Shown piece by piece: positions 1 to 7,530 of a stretch of 64,000 bases of DNA. The notes under the pieces are model-generated. The model did no database searches and was not told where the DNA came from. It saw nothing but the letters and a program-made list of their open reading frames with translations. The position numbers and the translations under genes were made by a program. Position 1 is the first letter of the stretch. The number at the start of each line of letters is the position of its first letter. The stretch is taken from assembly GCA_018818835.1 (NCBI GenBank), contig JAHIRD010000141.1, positions 160,811 to 224,810 on the forward strand. The letters run 5' to 3'. Source of the stretch: Pseudomonadota bacterium (lineage in GTDB: Bacteria; Desulfobacterota; Desulfobacteria; Desulfobacterales; Desulfolunaceae).

Positions 1-455
1 AGGCCTTTGAAAAGGCTAAATCTCTGCTTTCTGACCTTTCACAGACCCTGTTTTTTCTGGATAAACCCGGCCAGGCCACAACCATCAAGCTTCTGAATAA
101 CATGATTTTGGCCAGTCTGATGATCAGCCTGACCGAAGCCCTTGCGTTTGGCGAATCGTCGGGGATGGGTAAAGACACGATTCTTGATATCCTGTCCCAG
201 GGGGCTGGCGGCTCGATTATTTTAAACGCTAAGAAAAACAAGCTGCTCACCGAAGATTTTACCGCTCATTTTTCAAATGCATTGCTGTACAAGGATCTGA
301 CCTGTGCCCGGGACATGGCCCAGGATTTGGGCAAAATTCTTTTTTCCAATGATTTCGCCCGTGACATCTATGCAAAAACCTTTGAAAAGGGCCATGAAGA
401 TGACGATTTTTCAGGAATCTACAAGCTTTTCAAAGAATCAAAGGAAGGTGTTTGA
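1..455 (+). CDS. NAD(P)-dependent 3-hydroxyisobutyrate dehydrogenase-type oxidoreductase, C-terminal part
   Basis: The gene enters from before the window; the open frame starts at base 3 and stops at 453-455. The visible part begins near the linker between the two domains and contains IKLLNN, where the lysine is the catalytic residue of the beta-hydroxyacid dehydrogenase family, followed by the all-alpha C-terminal domain. Members oxidise small beta-hydroxy acids or reduce semialdehydes with NAD(P). The N-terminal Rossmann fold is not visible, so the substrate cannot be told. The stop codon lies just ahead of the thiM start, so the two genes are probably cotranscribed. Confidence 0.8.
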   Translation, partial: AFEKAKSLLSDLSQTLFFLDKPGQATTIKLLNNMILASLMISLTEALAFGESSGMGKDTILDILSQGAGGSIILNAKKNKLLTEDFTAHFSNALLYKDLTCARDMAQDLGKILFSNDFARDIYAKTFEKGHEDDDFSGIYKLFKESKEGV

Positions 456-457
456 AC

Positions 458-1267
458 ATGGACATAATAACACACACACGGACCTGTCTTGCCAAAATCA
501 AAAAAACATCTCCCCTGATCCATAACATCACCAATTTTGTGGTCATGAATTCATCGGCCAATATTCTTCTTGCCCTGGGTGCCTCCCCAGTCATGGCCCA
601 TGCCAAGGAAGAGGTCAACGATATGGCCGCCCTGGCAGGTGCCTTGGTTTTAAATATCGGCACCCTCCAGGAAGACTGGGTGGATGCCATGATCCGCGCG
701 GGAAAAGCTGCCAATGAAAAGAAAATCCCGGTGATCCTTGACCCTGTGGGGGCAGGAGCCACATCATTTCGGACCCTTTCTGTGAAACGGATCATGGATG
801 AATGTAAGGTTTCCGTTCTCCGGGGCAATGCCTCGGAAATTTTGTCTCTGGTTGACAGTTCAGTGAAAACAAAAGGCGTGGACTCATCCATAGGGCTTAC
901 GGATAATATGGTGGAAACATTTTCCCATCTGGCGTCTCAGAACAAGATGGTTGTGGCTGTATCCGGCGAGGTTGATTGTATTACCGATGGCACACAGGTG
1001 TTCCGGGTGAAAAACGGACATCCCCTGATGACGAGGGTCACCGGAATCGGTTGCGGTCTTTCAGCTGTGGTTGGGGCCTTCTGTGCCGTGATGCCCGAGG
1101 ATTTGGCCTGCACAACGGCCGCTGCATTAGGATTCTACGGGCTTTGCGGCGAAGTGGCCGCCCGGATAAACGACAAACCCGGTAGCTTCTACACTGCTTT
1201 TGTTGATTGTCTTTATACGGTAGGCCCAGGTGATATCCAGAACTGCCTTCGGGTATATAACGATTAA
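458..1267 (+). CDS. thiM: Hydroxyethylthiazole kinase
   Basis: A 269-residue protein of the usual ThiM length. It phosphorylates 4-methyl-5-(2-hydroxyethyl)thiazole for thiamine salvage. Visible family blocks are HNITNFV near the N-terminus, the ILDPVGAGA region, RGNASEI, and the active-site loop TGIGCGLSA with the conserved cysteine. The ATG at 458 is preferred over the TTG at 452 because AAGGAAGG at 441-448 sits at ideal distance. No TPP riboswitch is visible before it, and thiE and thiD are not beside it. A lipoprotein gene follows after 10 bases. Confidence 0.93.
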   Translation: MDIITHTRTCLAKIKKTSPLIHNITNFVVMNSSANILLALGASPVMAHAKEEVNDMAALAGALVLNIGTLQEDWVDAMIRAGKAANEKKIPVILDPVGAGATSFRTLSVKRIMDECKVSVLRGNASEILSLVDSSVKTKGVDSSIGLTDNMVETFSHLASQNKMVVAVSGEVDCITDGTQVFRVKNGHPLMTRVTGIGCGLSAVVGAFCAVMPEDLACTTAAALGFYGLCGEVAARINDKPGSFYTAFVDCLYTVGPGDIQNCLRVYND

Positions 1268-1277
1268 GGAGAACCAG

Positions 1278-1931
1278 ATGACCATTCGGGCACAGTTCCT
1301 TCTTTTTATGATATTCCCCCTGATGACCATGGCATGTGCCGGACACCTGGTCCACGTGAAAGGCGTTGGTCACGATTCTTTACACAGCGGGGTTGCTCCG
1401 GGTTCGAATATCTATGTCCTTGAAAGCAATAAAATGGAAAAAAAGGATATGTACAAACACGTCACTGTGTTGAAGGATGTGCACCGGATGCTTAAGCAAA
1501 AAGGCTTTAATCCCAGCGATATCAGCGATGCCGATTATTATATGGTTCTGGGTTACGGGATCGGGCCAGCCCGCAAAATGCCGGAAGAAATCTCCCTGGT
1601 AACCACCTACGCCTCGTTTGGCGATATCACCGTGGCCAATCCCCAATTTTCATCGCCCACGGTCCAGCCCACCAATCCGGTTCCCATGTCCGGTTCCCAT
1701 GTCAGGATTGTGTACGACATATGGATGACCTGCAAACTCATCGATGCAAAAAAATACAAAGAAAACAAAACCATGGACGACATCTGGACAGGCCGGGCAT
1801 GGATCAGTGAAAACCACCTGTCAACCTATGAAAATGCCGTTGAAGCCATGCTTCCTTTACTGCTGGATTGTCTTGGGAAAACCGCCGACATCGAAAAAAT
1901 GGTCAAAGGAAAAGACTATTATCTGAAATAA
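1278..1931 (+). CDS. Putative lipoprotein of unknown function
   Basis: A 217-residue protein. The start at 1278 is set by AAGGAG at 1266-1271. The N-terminus is a lipoprotein signal, a hydrophobic stretch ending in a TMAC lipobox with the cysteine near residue 20, so the mature protein should be membrane-anchored outside the inner membrane. The rest has a DADYYMVLGYGIG segment and a C-terminal half with alternating strands, loosely like DUF4136-type lipoproteins. I do not recognise a specific family. It starts 10 bases after thiM and may be cotranscribed, with no obvious functional link. Confidence 0.75.
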   Translation: MTIRAQFLLFMIFPLMTMACAGHLVHVKGVGHDSLHSGVAPGSNIYVLESNKMEKKDMYKHVTVLKDVHRMLKQKGFNPSDISDADYYMVLGYGIGPARKMPEEISLVTTYASFGDITVANPQFSSPTVQPTNPVPMSGSHVRIVYDIWMTCKLIDAKKYKENKTMDDIWTGRAWISENHLSTYENAVEAMLPLLLDCLGKTADIEKMVKGKDYYLK

Positions 1932-1951
1932 CAACCCTCTGCACCCCATCC

Positions 1952-1983
1952 CATAAGTCCCATAGGTCCTATACGTCCCATAC
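1952..1983. repeat. 9-bp-period tandem repeat, consensus YATRRGTCC
   Basis: Three units in a row (cataagtcc, cataggtcc, tatacgtcc) and a partial fourth, just after the lipoprotein stop. The same unit recurs at 22387, 52536, 57606, 59631 (opposite orientation) and weakly at 35437, always between genes. Confidence 0.75.
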
Positions 1984-2088
1984 CCTTTTTTTGTTTCAGC
2001 TTTGCAGCCCGAAGCTCTTGATTTGCTGAGTACCCTGAAAAAAAATCGATGGATGGCTATGGAAAAAGGTCCATAGGCAAGGCATGGT

Positions 2089-2142
2089 GTTTGGCCGGGC
2101 GTGAAGGCATACTTTGCTCGTATGTCGAACGTCCGGCCAAAC
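2089..2142. repeat. Long hairpin downstream of the FadL gene
   Basis: Arms 2089-2102 and 2129-2142 pair over 14 positions with one mismatch, and the loop has its own gcatac/gtatgt pairing. It lies 37 bases beyond the porin stop on the minus strand and has no T-run immediately after it, so it may be a 3'-end stabilising or REP-like structure rather than a simple terminator. Confidence 0.6.
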
Positions 2143-2160
2143 ACTATAACGCCGCATATG

Positions 2161-2180
2161 GGACTTTTTACGACGCCATC
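2161..2180 (-). repeat. Copy A of dispersed 20-bp motif (GATGRMSTCGTAAAAAGTCS)
   Basis: On the minus strand this reads GATGGCGTCGTAAAAAGTCC, overlapping the FadL stop codon. It matches the copies at 37672 and 51635 at about 16 of 20 positions and, as at 51635, is followed by a hairpin containing TCGACAT. Confidence 0.5.
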
Positions 2181-3657
2181 AGAAATTGTATGTCAGAGAC
2201 ATACCATAGCCCATCAGATACCCGCCGGCAGAAGTCTCAACCGTGTATCCTGTCAGGCCCGGAGCATTATAAGGATCGTTTATGTTGTCGCTTTCTCCAC
2301 CGATGATGCGTTTTGTTTCAGCATAGGCAAACTGAACCGAGGTATCCAGGGTCCATTGACCGAAATTGAAACCGGCACCAATGGAATAGGTTTTACGGTC
2401 AGCATCTGGCCACATGATATCAAACGTATCATCGGGAACAGGAGATGGATCATAGAAATAACCACTTCTGAGAGTCAGTAAATCGTTTACTGTCCATTCA
2501 ACACCAAGGCGGATTTGGTTGGTATCGCTCCAGTCTCTCTCCAGTGTTTCAGAAGGAAGAATGCCCAGAAGGGGAGATGAAAATTCAGTGACCTGGGTGC
2601 TGTTGATGCTCCATTTGGTCCAGACCACGTCCATTTCCACAGATACATTGGAGACGGGTTTGATCATGACGCCCACCTGGACCTGCTCGGGGTGATCATA
2701 GGACATATCCGCTGTGGTTACCTTCACACCGTTGATGGTGACATCACCGGAAAAATCAGCTTCTGCACGCCCCCTGTAAGTCAAACCAAGGGAGACCTGA
2801 TCCGTCGGGGTATAAAGAAAACCTAAATTAGCTGAATAGTTGAACGAATCTTCCAGTTCCAGTTCAAGGCGTGATCCGTTGACCGCATGGGTTAGAGCAA
2901 GGCCTGTATATGATGCGGCGCCCTGGGTCGCTGCGGCAGTCGCCACGGCTTCAGGTTGAGACAATGTGTTCAAATAATAATCGTAAACCCGGGTGTATGC
3001 TGTTGCTGCATTGTCAGGTGTATAGGTGTCCAGGCCTGTAAATAGGGCATTGGCCTGTGAGGGAGCCACCGGGTAATTCAGGATTTTTTCAGCGCCGGAT
3101 TTGGATTTACCCAGGGGCACACCCACACCGACCGAGAATTTATCATTGACTTTGTATGACAGGGTAGGCGTGACTGTTTCACGGACATAGTAAGAATGAA
3201 ACCAGTTGTAAGCACCGGGATTCACCGCAGGGTTTTTGTCCCATTCCACATCAAGACCAAAGGGAACATAGGCTGCCACACCAAAAGCCAGATTCGAGGT
3301 GATGGGCTGGGCATAGCCCAGAAAGGGAACATACAGATTGTCCGAGGCGTCTTTGATGCTGGTTGGCCCCATATCCGGTAGAGTCGTCCCAGAGAGTGTT
3401 TTGCCACCGGTGACAGTGTACCCGCTGAACTCCAGGTTGGGATCCGCCATTTGGATGGCCATGGACAACTGGCCGCCTTTGAGCTGGGACAAGGCTGCCG
3501 GGTTGTAATAAATGGAATAGACATCACCGGACGACGCACTGACCGCTCCACCCAGTGCCGTGGCCCGTGGGCCGATGCCAAAGGTGTCAACGCTGGCAGC
3601 AAAGGCATTCGTTCCCACAAAAACAGACAGGATCACACCCAAAATGATTTTTTTCAT
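2179..3657 (-). CDS. FadL/OMPP1/TodX-family outer membrane transport protein
   Basis: A 492-residue outer-membrane beta-barrel of the family that moves long-chain fatty acids and other hydrophobic molecules across the outer membrane. The start at 3657 follows GGGGGAG at 3664-3670; an upstream in-frame ATG at 3675 is less likely. A signal peptide ends near VGTNAFA. The mature N-terminus carries the family signatures GPRATALGGA and YYNPAAL (the NPA of the hatch region). The remainder is alternating strands ending in an aromatic residue (SLTYNF), as expected for barrel insertion. It has its own promoter and no cotranscribed neighbour. The substrate is not predictable. Confidence 0.9.
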   Translation of the reverse strand: MKKIILGVILSVFVGTNAFAASVDTFGIGPRATALGGAVSASSGDVYSIYYNPAALSQLKGGQLSMAIQMADPNLEFSGYTVTGGKTLSGTTLPDMGPTSIKDASDNLYVPFLGYAQPITSNLAFGVAAYVPFGLDVEWDKNPAVNPGAYNWFHSYYVRETVTPTLSYKVNDKFSVGVGVPLGKSKSGAEKILNYPVAPSQANALFTGLDTYTPDNAATAYTRVYDYYLNTLSQPEAVATAAATQGAASYTGLALTHAVNGSRLELELEDSFNYSANLGFLYTPTDQVSLGLTYRGRAEADFSGDVTINGVKVTTADMSYDHPEQVQVGVMIKPVSNVSVEMDVVWTKWSINSTQVTEFSSPLLGILPSETLERDWSDTNQIRLGVEWTVNDLLTLRSGYFYDPSPVPDDTFDIMWPDADRKTYSIGAGFNFGQWTLDTSVQFAYAETKRIIGGESDNINDPYNAPGLTGYTVETSAGGYLMGYGMSLTYNF

Positions 3658-3716
3658 TGATTTCTCCCCCTTCATTGAGAACAGGGCAATTTTATATAAG
3701 GACCCTGTTCAAAAAA

Positions 3717-3745
3717 ATTATAACAAACCCATTGCGATGCAGTAA
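3717..3745 (-). promoter_or_regulatory. Sigma-70-type promoter of the FadL gene
   Basis: Minus strand TTACTG (3745-3740), 17-base spacer, TATAAT (3722-3717), giving a leader of about 50 bases. A palindrome sits across it. Confidence 0.55.
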
Positions 3746-3754
3746 CGCAATGGG
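3728..3754. promoter_or_regulatory. Palindromic candidate operator in the FadL promoter
   Basis: Perfect 9-bp arms CCCATTGCG (3728-3736) and CGCAATGGG (3746-3754) with a 9-base centre. It covers the -35 box and half the spacer, the place for a repressor site. Confidence 0.45.
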
Positions 3755-4423
3755 AAAACCCCCGCTACATGTGAAGGCATCACCCCCGATACCTGATTTG
3801 ATAACTGACCTGACAACTCACATGCCAACAATCAGACTCATCCTTATTCGAATGAGCATCATCATGATTTTCATTGGTTCGTATGAAAAACACGGGTTAT
3901 AATTATCATTCAACAAGTAAAAAAACAATTAATTTGTAGCATAAACAAAGGTAATCATTGAGTTTTCCAATTTACTATAACGTATGATAGGTGGATAAAG
4001 AAACAGCGTTTATGCATGCGGATATTATTCTGTCTCAGCCGATATTTATGTGTTGACGAGTCCTACACTGCAGGAATACCCCTATAAACAAAGGGCAAGC
4101 AAAGTGTGAGAGTAAATTTTTATGAATAGTTATATTCCGTAGAAAAACACTGCTTGCTTATAAGGATATAAAAGGAAGGGTAATTAAAACGGGGACAGGC
4201 CACTGCTTCAATAGTGAGAACTATCCATGTCCTCAATCATACATGGCCCGGATCCTATTACGGATGCTGGGATCCGGGAAACGTATGCTGGTTAATAATT
4301 GACAATTAAGGTGGTTGAAAAAATGGTGTCGGTCCTTTCAAGGGTAACAAGGTGCAATGTAAAAATCGGGAATGCCTATATTTTTTTTAAGTTTGTATAT
4401 GGGCTCTATTGAGTGCTTACATT
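3755..4423. other. Intergenic region without a recognisable gene
   Basis: AT-rich and free of a credible coding frame. The one clear structure is an inverted repeat at 4247-4255/4270-4278 (cccggatcc/ggatccggg) with a 14-base loop. No T-run follows it, so no terminator is called. Confidence 0.5.
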
Positions 4424-5416
4424 TTAAAGTTTAACCATCAGTTTACCCATATTGCCTCCGGTGAACAGTAAATTAATACCGTCTATGGCACTTTCCAGGC
4501 CTTCCAGTACATGTGCGCGGTATTTGATTTTGCCTTGCAGCAGGTATGTTGCAACATTGTTTGAAAGTTCCGGAAATTTATCCCAGTAATCAGGCATGGT
4601 AAATCCCTGAATTCGTAAACGTTTTCGAACAATATTAACCCAGCTTGGGCCGGGTGAGGGTTTGTCCGAATTGTACTCGGAAATGACACCGCACACCACA
4701 ATTCGGCCATGGGCATTCATGAGATTAAATGCCGCCTGCTGAATCGGGCCGCCTGTATTTTCAAAAAAAATATCAATTCCATCCGGGGCGGCTTTTAAAA
4801 GATCTTTGAACAGACGGTTAGATTTATAATTCACGGCTGCATCAAAACCCAGCTCGTCCTTGAGCCAGCGGCATTTTTCTTCAGATCCGGCTGAGCCGAT
4901 GACCCTCAAACCTTCCGCTTTGGCGATTTGGCCCACAATCGTTCCCACAGATCCTGCTGCACCGGACACAAGCAGCGTCTCGCCTGCTTTAGGTTTTCCG
5001 ATATTCATCAGGCCCTGATAGGCCGTCACCCCCGGCAGGGCTAAAACGCACAGGACAGCTTCCGGTTCAATTCCTTTGGGTAATGGCTGGAGGCCCTGTC
5101 CCTGGCTGACTGAATATTCGGTCCATCCGAACATGCCGCTGACCCGTGTTCCTTTCGGAAAATTTTCGTTGAGTGATTCGACAACGTCTCCAACGCCGCT
5201 GGATCGCATGATTTCACCCAGTTCAACCGGAGGGATATAGCTGCCCCTGTCTGCATTCATCCATCCGCGCATGGCAGGATCAAGGGACATATGGGTTTGT
5301 TTGATCAGGATGTCACCTTCTTTTAAAAGGGGTGTTTCAAGGGTTACCACGTTAAATATATCCGCCGTGATAGCCGTTTCAGGTCTCTTAACCAGTAGGA
5401 CTGCTTTGTATTTCAT
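4424..5416 (-). CDS. NADP-dependent MDR-family oxidoreductase (zinc-free, LTB4 dehydrogenase/YfmJ-like)
   Basis: A 330-residue cytosolic enzyme of the medium-chain dehydrogenase/reductase superfamily, the branch that reduces alpha,beta-double bonds of enones and prostaglandin-like ketones with NADPH. Visible are the N-terminal LSLDPAMRGWM-type block, the cofactor motif AAGSVGTIVGQIAK near residue 150, and the absence of the zinc-binding cysteines of alcohol dehydrogenases. GGAGG at 5422-5426 sets the start. It reads in the same direction as the ATPase gene upstream (13-base gap) and may be cotranscribed, but no functional tie is evident. Confidence 0.85.
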   Translation of the reverse strand: MKYKAVLLVKRPETAITADIFNVVTLETPLLKEGDILIKQTHMSLDPAMRGWMNADRGSYIPPVELGEIMRSSGVGDVVESLNENFPKGTRVSGMFGWTEYSVSQGQGLQPLPKGIEPEAVLCVLALPGVTAYQGLMNIGKPKAGETLLVSGAAGSVGTIVGQIAKAEGLRVIGSAGSEEKCRWLKDELGFDAAVNYKSNRLFKDLLKAAPDGIDIFFENTGGPIQQAAFNLMNAHGRIVVCGVISEYNSDKPSPGPSWVNIVRKRLRIQGFTMPDYWDKFPELSNNVATYLLQGKIKYRAHVLEGLESAIDGINLLFTGGNMGKLMVKL

Positions 5417-5428
5417 TTTAAACCTCCA

Positions 5429-6643
5429 TTAATATAGAAATCCAAATAACCACAGGGGGATTTTATTCTTAAACCCCACTTCGATATCATCGGCCACGAC
5501 AAAACTATTTTCCACACCGCTGATCTGCTGAAATACTTTGTTCTTTCCCCCAATTTCAAAGGTATAGTGCGAATTGACGATAAAATCAGCTTTGCCGGAT
5601 AGCTCGACACAGTGTTCAACCAATGAGGGATGAGAACTGTGAGCGTTTTTTAATTGGTTAACAAAGAAAAGCTCTCTCATGGACCCTGTATTTGCCTGAT
5701 CAGCTATGGCATACATCAGGTTGCTGTTTTCCAGGAAAATTTTATCGGGTTTAGTGAGAATGTCATATCCCCTGCCTTTCGACCGCACCAGGTTCAATAA
5801 TTTTGCGTCCTGAAGCCGCTCCAGGTATTCATATAAGGTGGGCCGTGATATCTGTGTTGCCTCAGAAAGTTTGGCGATATTGGGAGTAAATGGAACGCTG
5901 ATGGACAAAAGATAAAGGAGTTTCTTGATTTTGGATATCTGCCTGGGTTCGATTCGGTTGACAAGGGGCAGATCAACCTCGAGTATATGATTGATGACCT
6001 CGCGGACTTTGAGCATGTAATAGGATTCGCCTTCAAGAAAAAAAGGATAATATCCTTCCTTAAGATAATCTCTGAAATGCCTGAGGACTTTTATGCCCTT
6101 GCTTATATCTCCGGCGATTTGCTGATGTTTTTCAATGATTTCTTCAAGTGAAAATGCATTGAAATCCGTTTTTAACGTAAAGTTGACATATTCACGTAAT
6201 GAAAGACCATTGAGGTTGTATATGATCGCCCTCCTGCTTAAATCCGCTTTCTGTTTTGTGATTTGTAACAAGCTGGAACCGGAAAAGACGATTTTCAAGT
6301 CTGGAAAGGAATCGTATAATGATTTGATATGGACCGACCAGTCAGGATATTTATGAATTTCATCCACGAGAAGTATTTCACCTCCCATGTTATGAAAATC
6401 CCTGGCAAATTCAAAAAGATTATGGGCTTGGAAATAAGGGCTGTCGACTGAAATATAAAGAGCTTTGTCATTACCGGAATAATGCTCCTTTATGTGCTGG
6501 AGCATTAAAGTTGTTTTTCCTGTGCCCCTGGCTCCCAGAATGCCAAAGCAACGCAAATCCCAATCAATTGAATCATAGATGTAACGCTTTGTCGCACTGA
6601 TCGATTCAATCATGCGGAGCTGCTCACGTATAAAATTTTCCAT
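5429..6643 (-). CDS. AAA ATPase with C-terminal DUF4143 domain
   Basis: A 404-residue cytosolic protein of the widespread AAA_14/DUF4143 family, whose biological role is not settled. The Walker A motif GARGTGKT is at about residues 37-44, Walker B is LLVDEIHKYPDW, and a SGSS sensor follows. The second half has the winged-helix-like segment ISRPTLYEYLERL and a nuclease-like fold ending in the FEIGGKNK region. The start at 6643 is chosen because the upstream extension runs into the promoter. A distant relative lies at 57810. Its promoter carries two palindromes, which suggests tight repression. Confidence 0.85.
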   Translation of the reverse strand: MENFIREQLRMIESISATKRYIYDSIDWDLRCFGILGARGTGKTTLMLQHIKEHYSGNDKALYISVDSPYFQAHNLFEFARDFHNMGGEILLVDEIHKYPDWSVHIKSLYDSFPDLKIVFSGSSLLQITKQKADLSRRAIIYNLNGLSLREYVNFTLKTDFNAFSLEEIIEKHQQIAGDISKGIKVLRHFRDYLKEGYYPFFLEGESYYMLKVREVINHILEVDLPLVNRIEPRQISKIKKLLYLLSISVPFTPNIAKLSEATQISRPTLYEYLERLQDAKLLNLVRSKGRGYDILTKPDKIFLENSNLMYAIADQANTGSMRELFFVNQLKNAHSSHPSLVEHCVELSGKADFIVNSHYTFEIGGKNKVFQQISGVENSFVVADDIEVGFKNKIPLWLFGFLY

Positions 6644-6667
6644 TGCCAGCCCTTTTATTGTCAGTGA

Positions 6668-6718
6668 TGCAAAATACATATTACACTATTATGCTAATAA
6701 TGTAAAATACATTTTACA
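6668..6718. promoter_or_regulatory. Two related 18-bp palindromic operators
   Basis: 6668-6685 reads TGCAAAATACATATTACA and 6701-6718 reads TGTAAAATACATTTTACA (perfect 8-bp arms). Their starts are 33 bp apart, about three helical turns. One covers the -10 box and the other the -35 box of the ATPase promoter. Confidence 0.6.
6678..6706 (-). promoter_or_regulatory. Promoter of the DUF4143 ATPase gene
   Basis: Minus strand TTTACA (6706-6701), exactly 17 bases, TAATAT (6683-6678). Both boxes lie inside palindromic elements. Confidence 0.6.
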
Positions 6719-6772
6719 AATATGATTTTCATAAATTTAACCGTAGAGCACACGAAGAGCACTAAGAAATAT

Positions 6773-6921
6773 GCCTCCGGCAGCCAGCTTCCCCGCGTTC
6801 GCGGGGACAAGCTTAAAAAGCTGGCCAAATGGGTCCAGTGATTGAAGACTATGGCAAACAATCCAAAAATATATTTGTCAAACTTTTTAAAAGTTTGGCT
6901 CCCGGCAGGGCCGCCGGAGGC
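6773..6921. repeat. Compound inverted-repeat element
   Basis: Outer arms gcctccggc (6773-6781) and gccggaggc (6913-6921). Inside are a ccccgc/gcgggg hairpin at 6791-6806, flanked by gccagctt and aagctggc, and an AT palindrome near 6878-6896. It codes for nothing recognisable and looks like a degenerate small mobile or REP-type element. Confidence 0.5.
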
Positions 6922-6960
6922 CATTTTTGCGTTCTTAGTTATCGAAAGAAGATGACAAAA

Positions 6961-6989
6961 AAAAGCCCGGATAATTCATCCGGGCTTTT
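6961..6989 (-). terminator. Rho-independent terminator (works in both directions)
   Basis: A perfect 12-bp stem (6961-6972 with 6978-6989) and 5-base loop. On the minus strand it is followed by eight T, closing the cyclic-nucleotide-binding gene and the Mrp operon. Confidence 0.9.
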
Positions 6990-7014
6990 AAGTGGTCAGA
7001 TTACAGGGGTGAAA

Positions 7015-7494
7015 TCAGTCTCCGAGTTCGTGTATTTCGGGGTGGCTGGTCATGGCCCGTAAAAATTGTTCGGTACGTCTTTGGATACGGCTTCCAAAGA
7101 CAATGGCGATGTTTTGCATGATGTAAAATCCCATGGAGTGGTCGTTTTTAAGGAGGTCCATCAGGGCTTCGCCGTTGATGACGATCAGCTCACACTGGTC
7201 AGCACATACGGCATTGGTGCTGTATGTTCCTTCTTTGAATAATGAGGAAAACCCGAAGGACTCGCCAGCGGTGGTGGTTCCTGCGGTTACGGTTATCTTA
7301 TCGGAGATGCGCTGCTCAATGAGTACAGTGCCGCGTTTGATCGTAAAAAGATTCTCAACGGCATCGCCTTCCTTGAAAACAAAATCCCGAGCCTCCATAT
7401 GCAGAACCTCCGCAAGGGGAAGAAGTTTATCGAGCATATCATCGGTCAGATTGCCAAATATATTGTTGTTTCTGAAATCTTCCTTAGAGACCAT
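7015..7494 (-). CDS. Cyclic nucleotide-binding domain protein without output domain
   Basis: A 159-residue cytosolic protein consisting of one cNMP-binding beta-roll of the CRP type (about residues 15-125) and a short helical tail. There is no helix-turn-helix, so it is probably a regulatory subunit or partner-binding sensor rather than a CRP-like transcription factor. The phosphate-binding-cassette region GESFGFSSLF is not the classical RxA form, so the ligand is uncertain. The ATG at 7494 has AAAAGGA at proper distance. It lies 36 bases after the last antiporter-like gene and before a strong terminator, so it is probably the last gene of the Mrp operon. Confidence 0.8.
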   Translation of the reverse strand: MVSKEDFRNNNIFGNLTDDMLDKLLPLAEVLHMEARDFVFKEGDAVENLFTIKRGTVLIEQRISDKITVTAGTTTAGESFGFSSLFKEGTYSTNAVCADQCELIVINGEALMDLLKNDHSMGFYIMQNIAIVFGSRIQRRTEQFLRAMTSHPEIHELGD

Positions 7495-7530
7495 GTTCAA
7501 TTCCTTTTATGTTAATTTAAATCCCATATG

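Noticed and set aside
2089..2142. Rho-independent terminator for the FadL gene
   Set aside because: The hairpin is strong but lacks an adjacent T-run on the minus strand; kept as a repeat instead.
1857..2144. Minus-strand frame with a YGTY-repeat peptide
   Set aside because: The peptide repeat is just the 9-bp intergenic repeat translated; there is no start signal.
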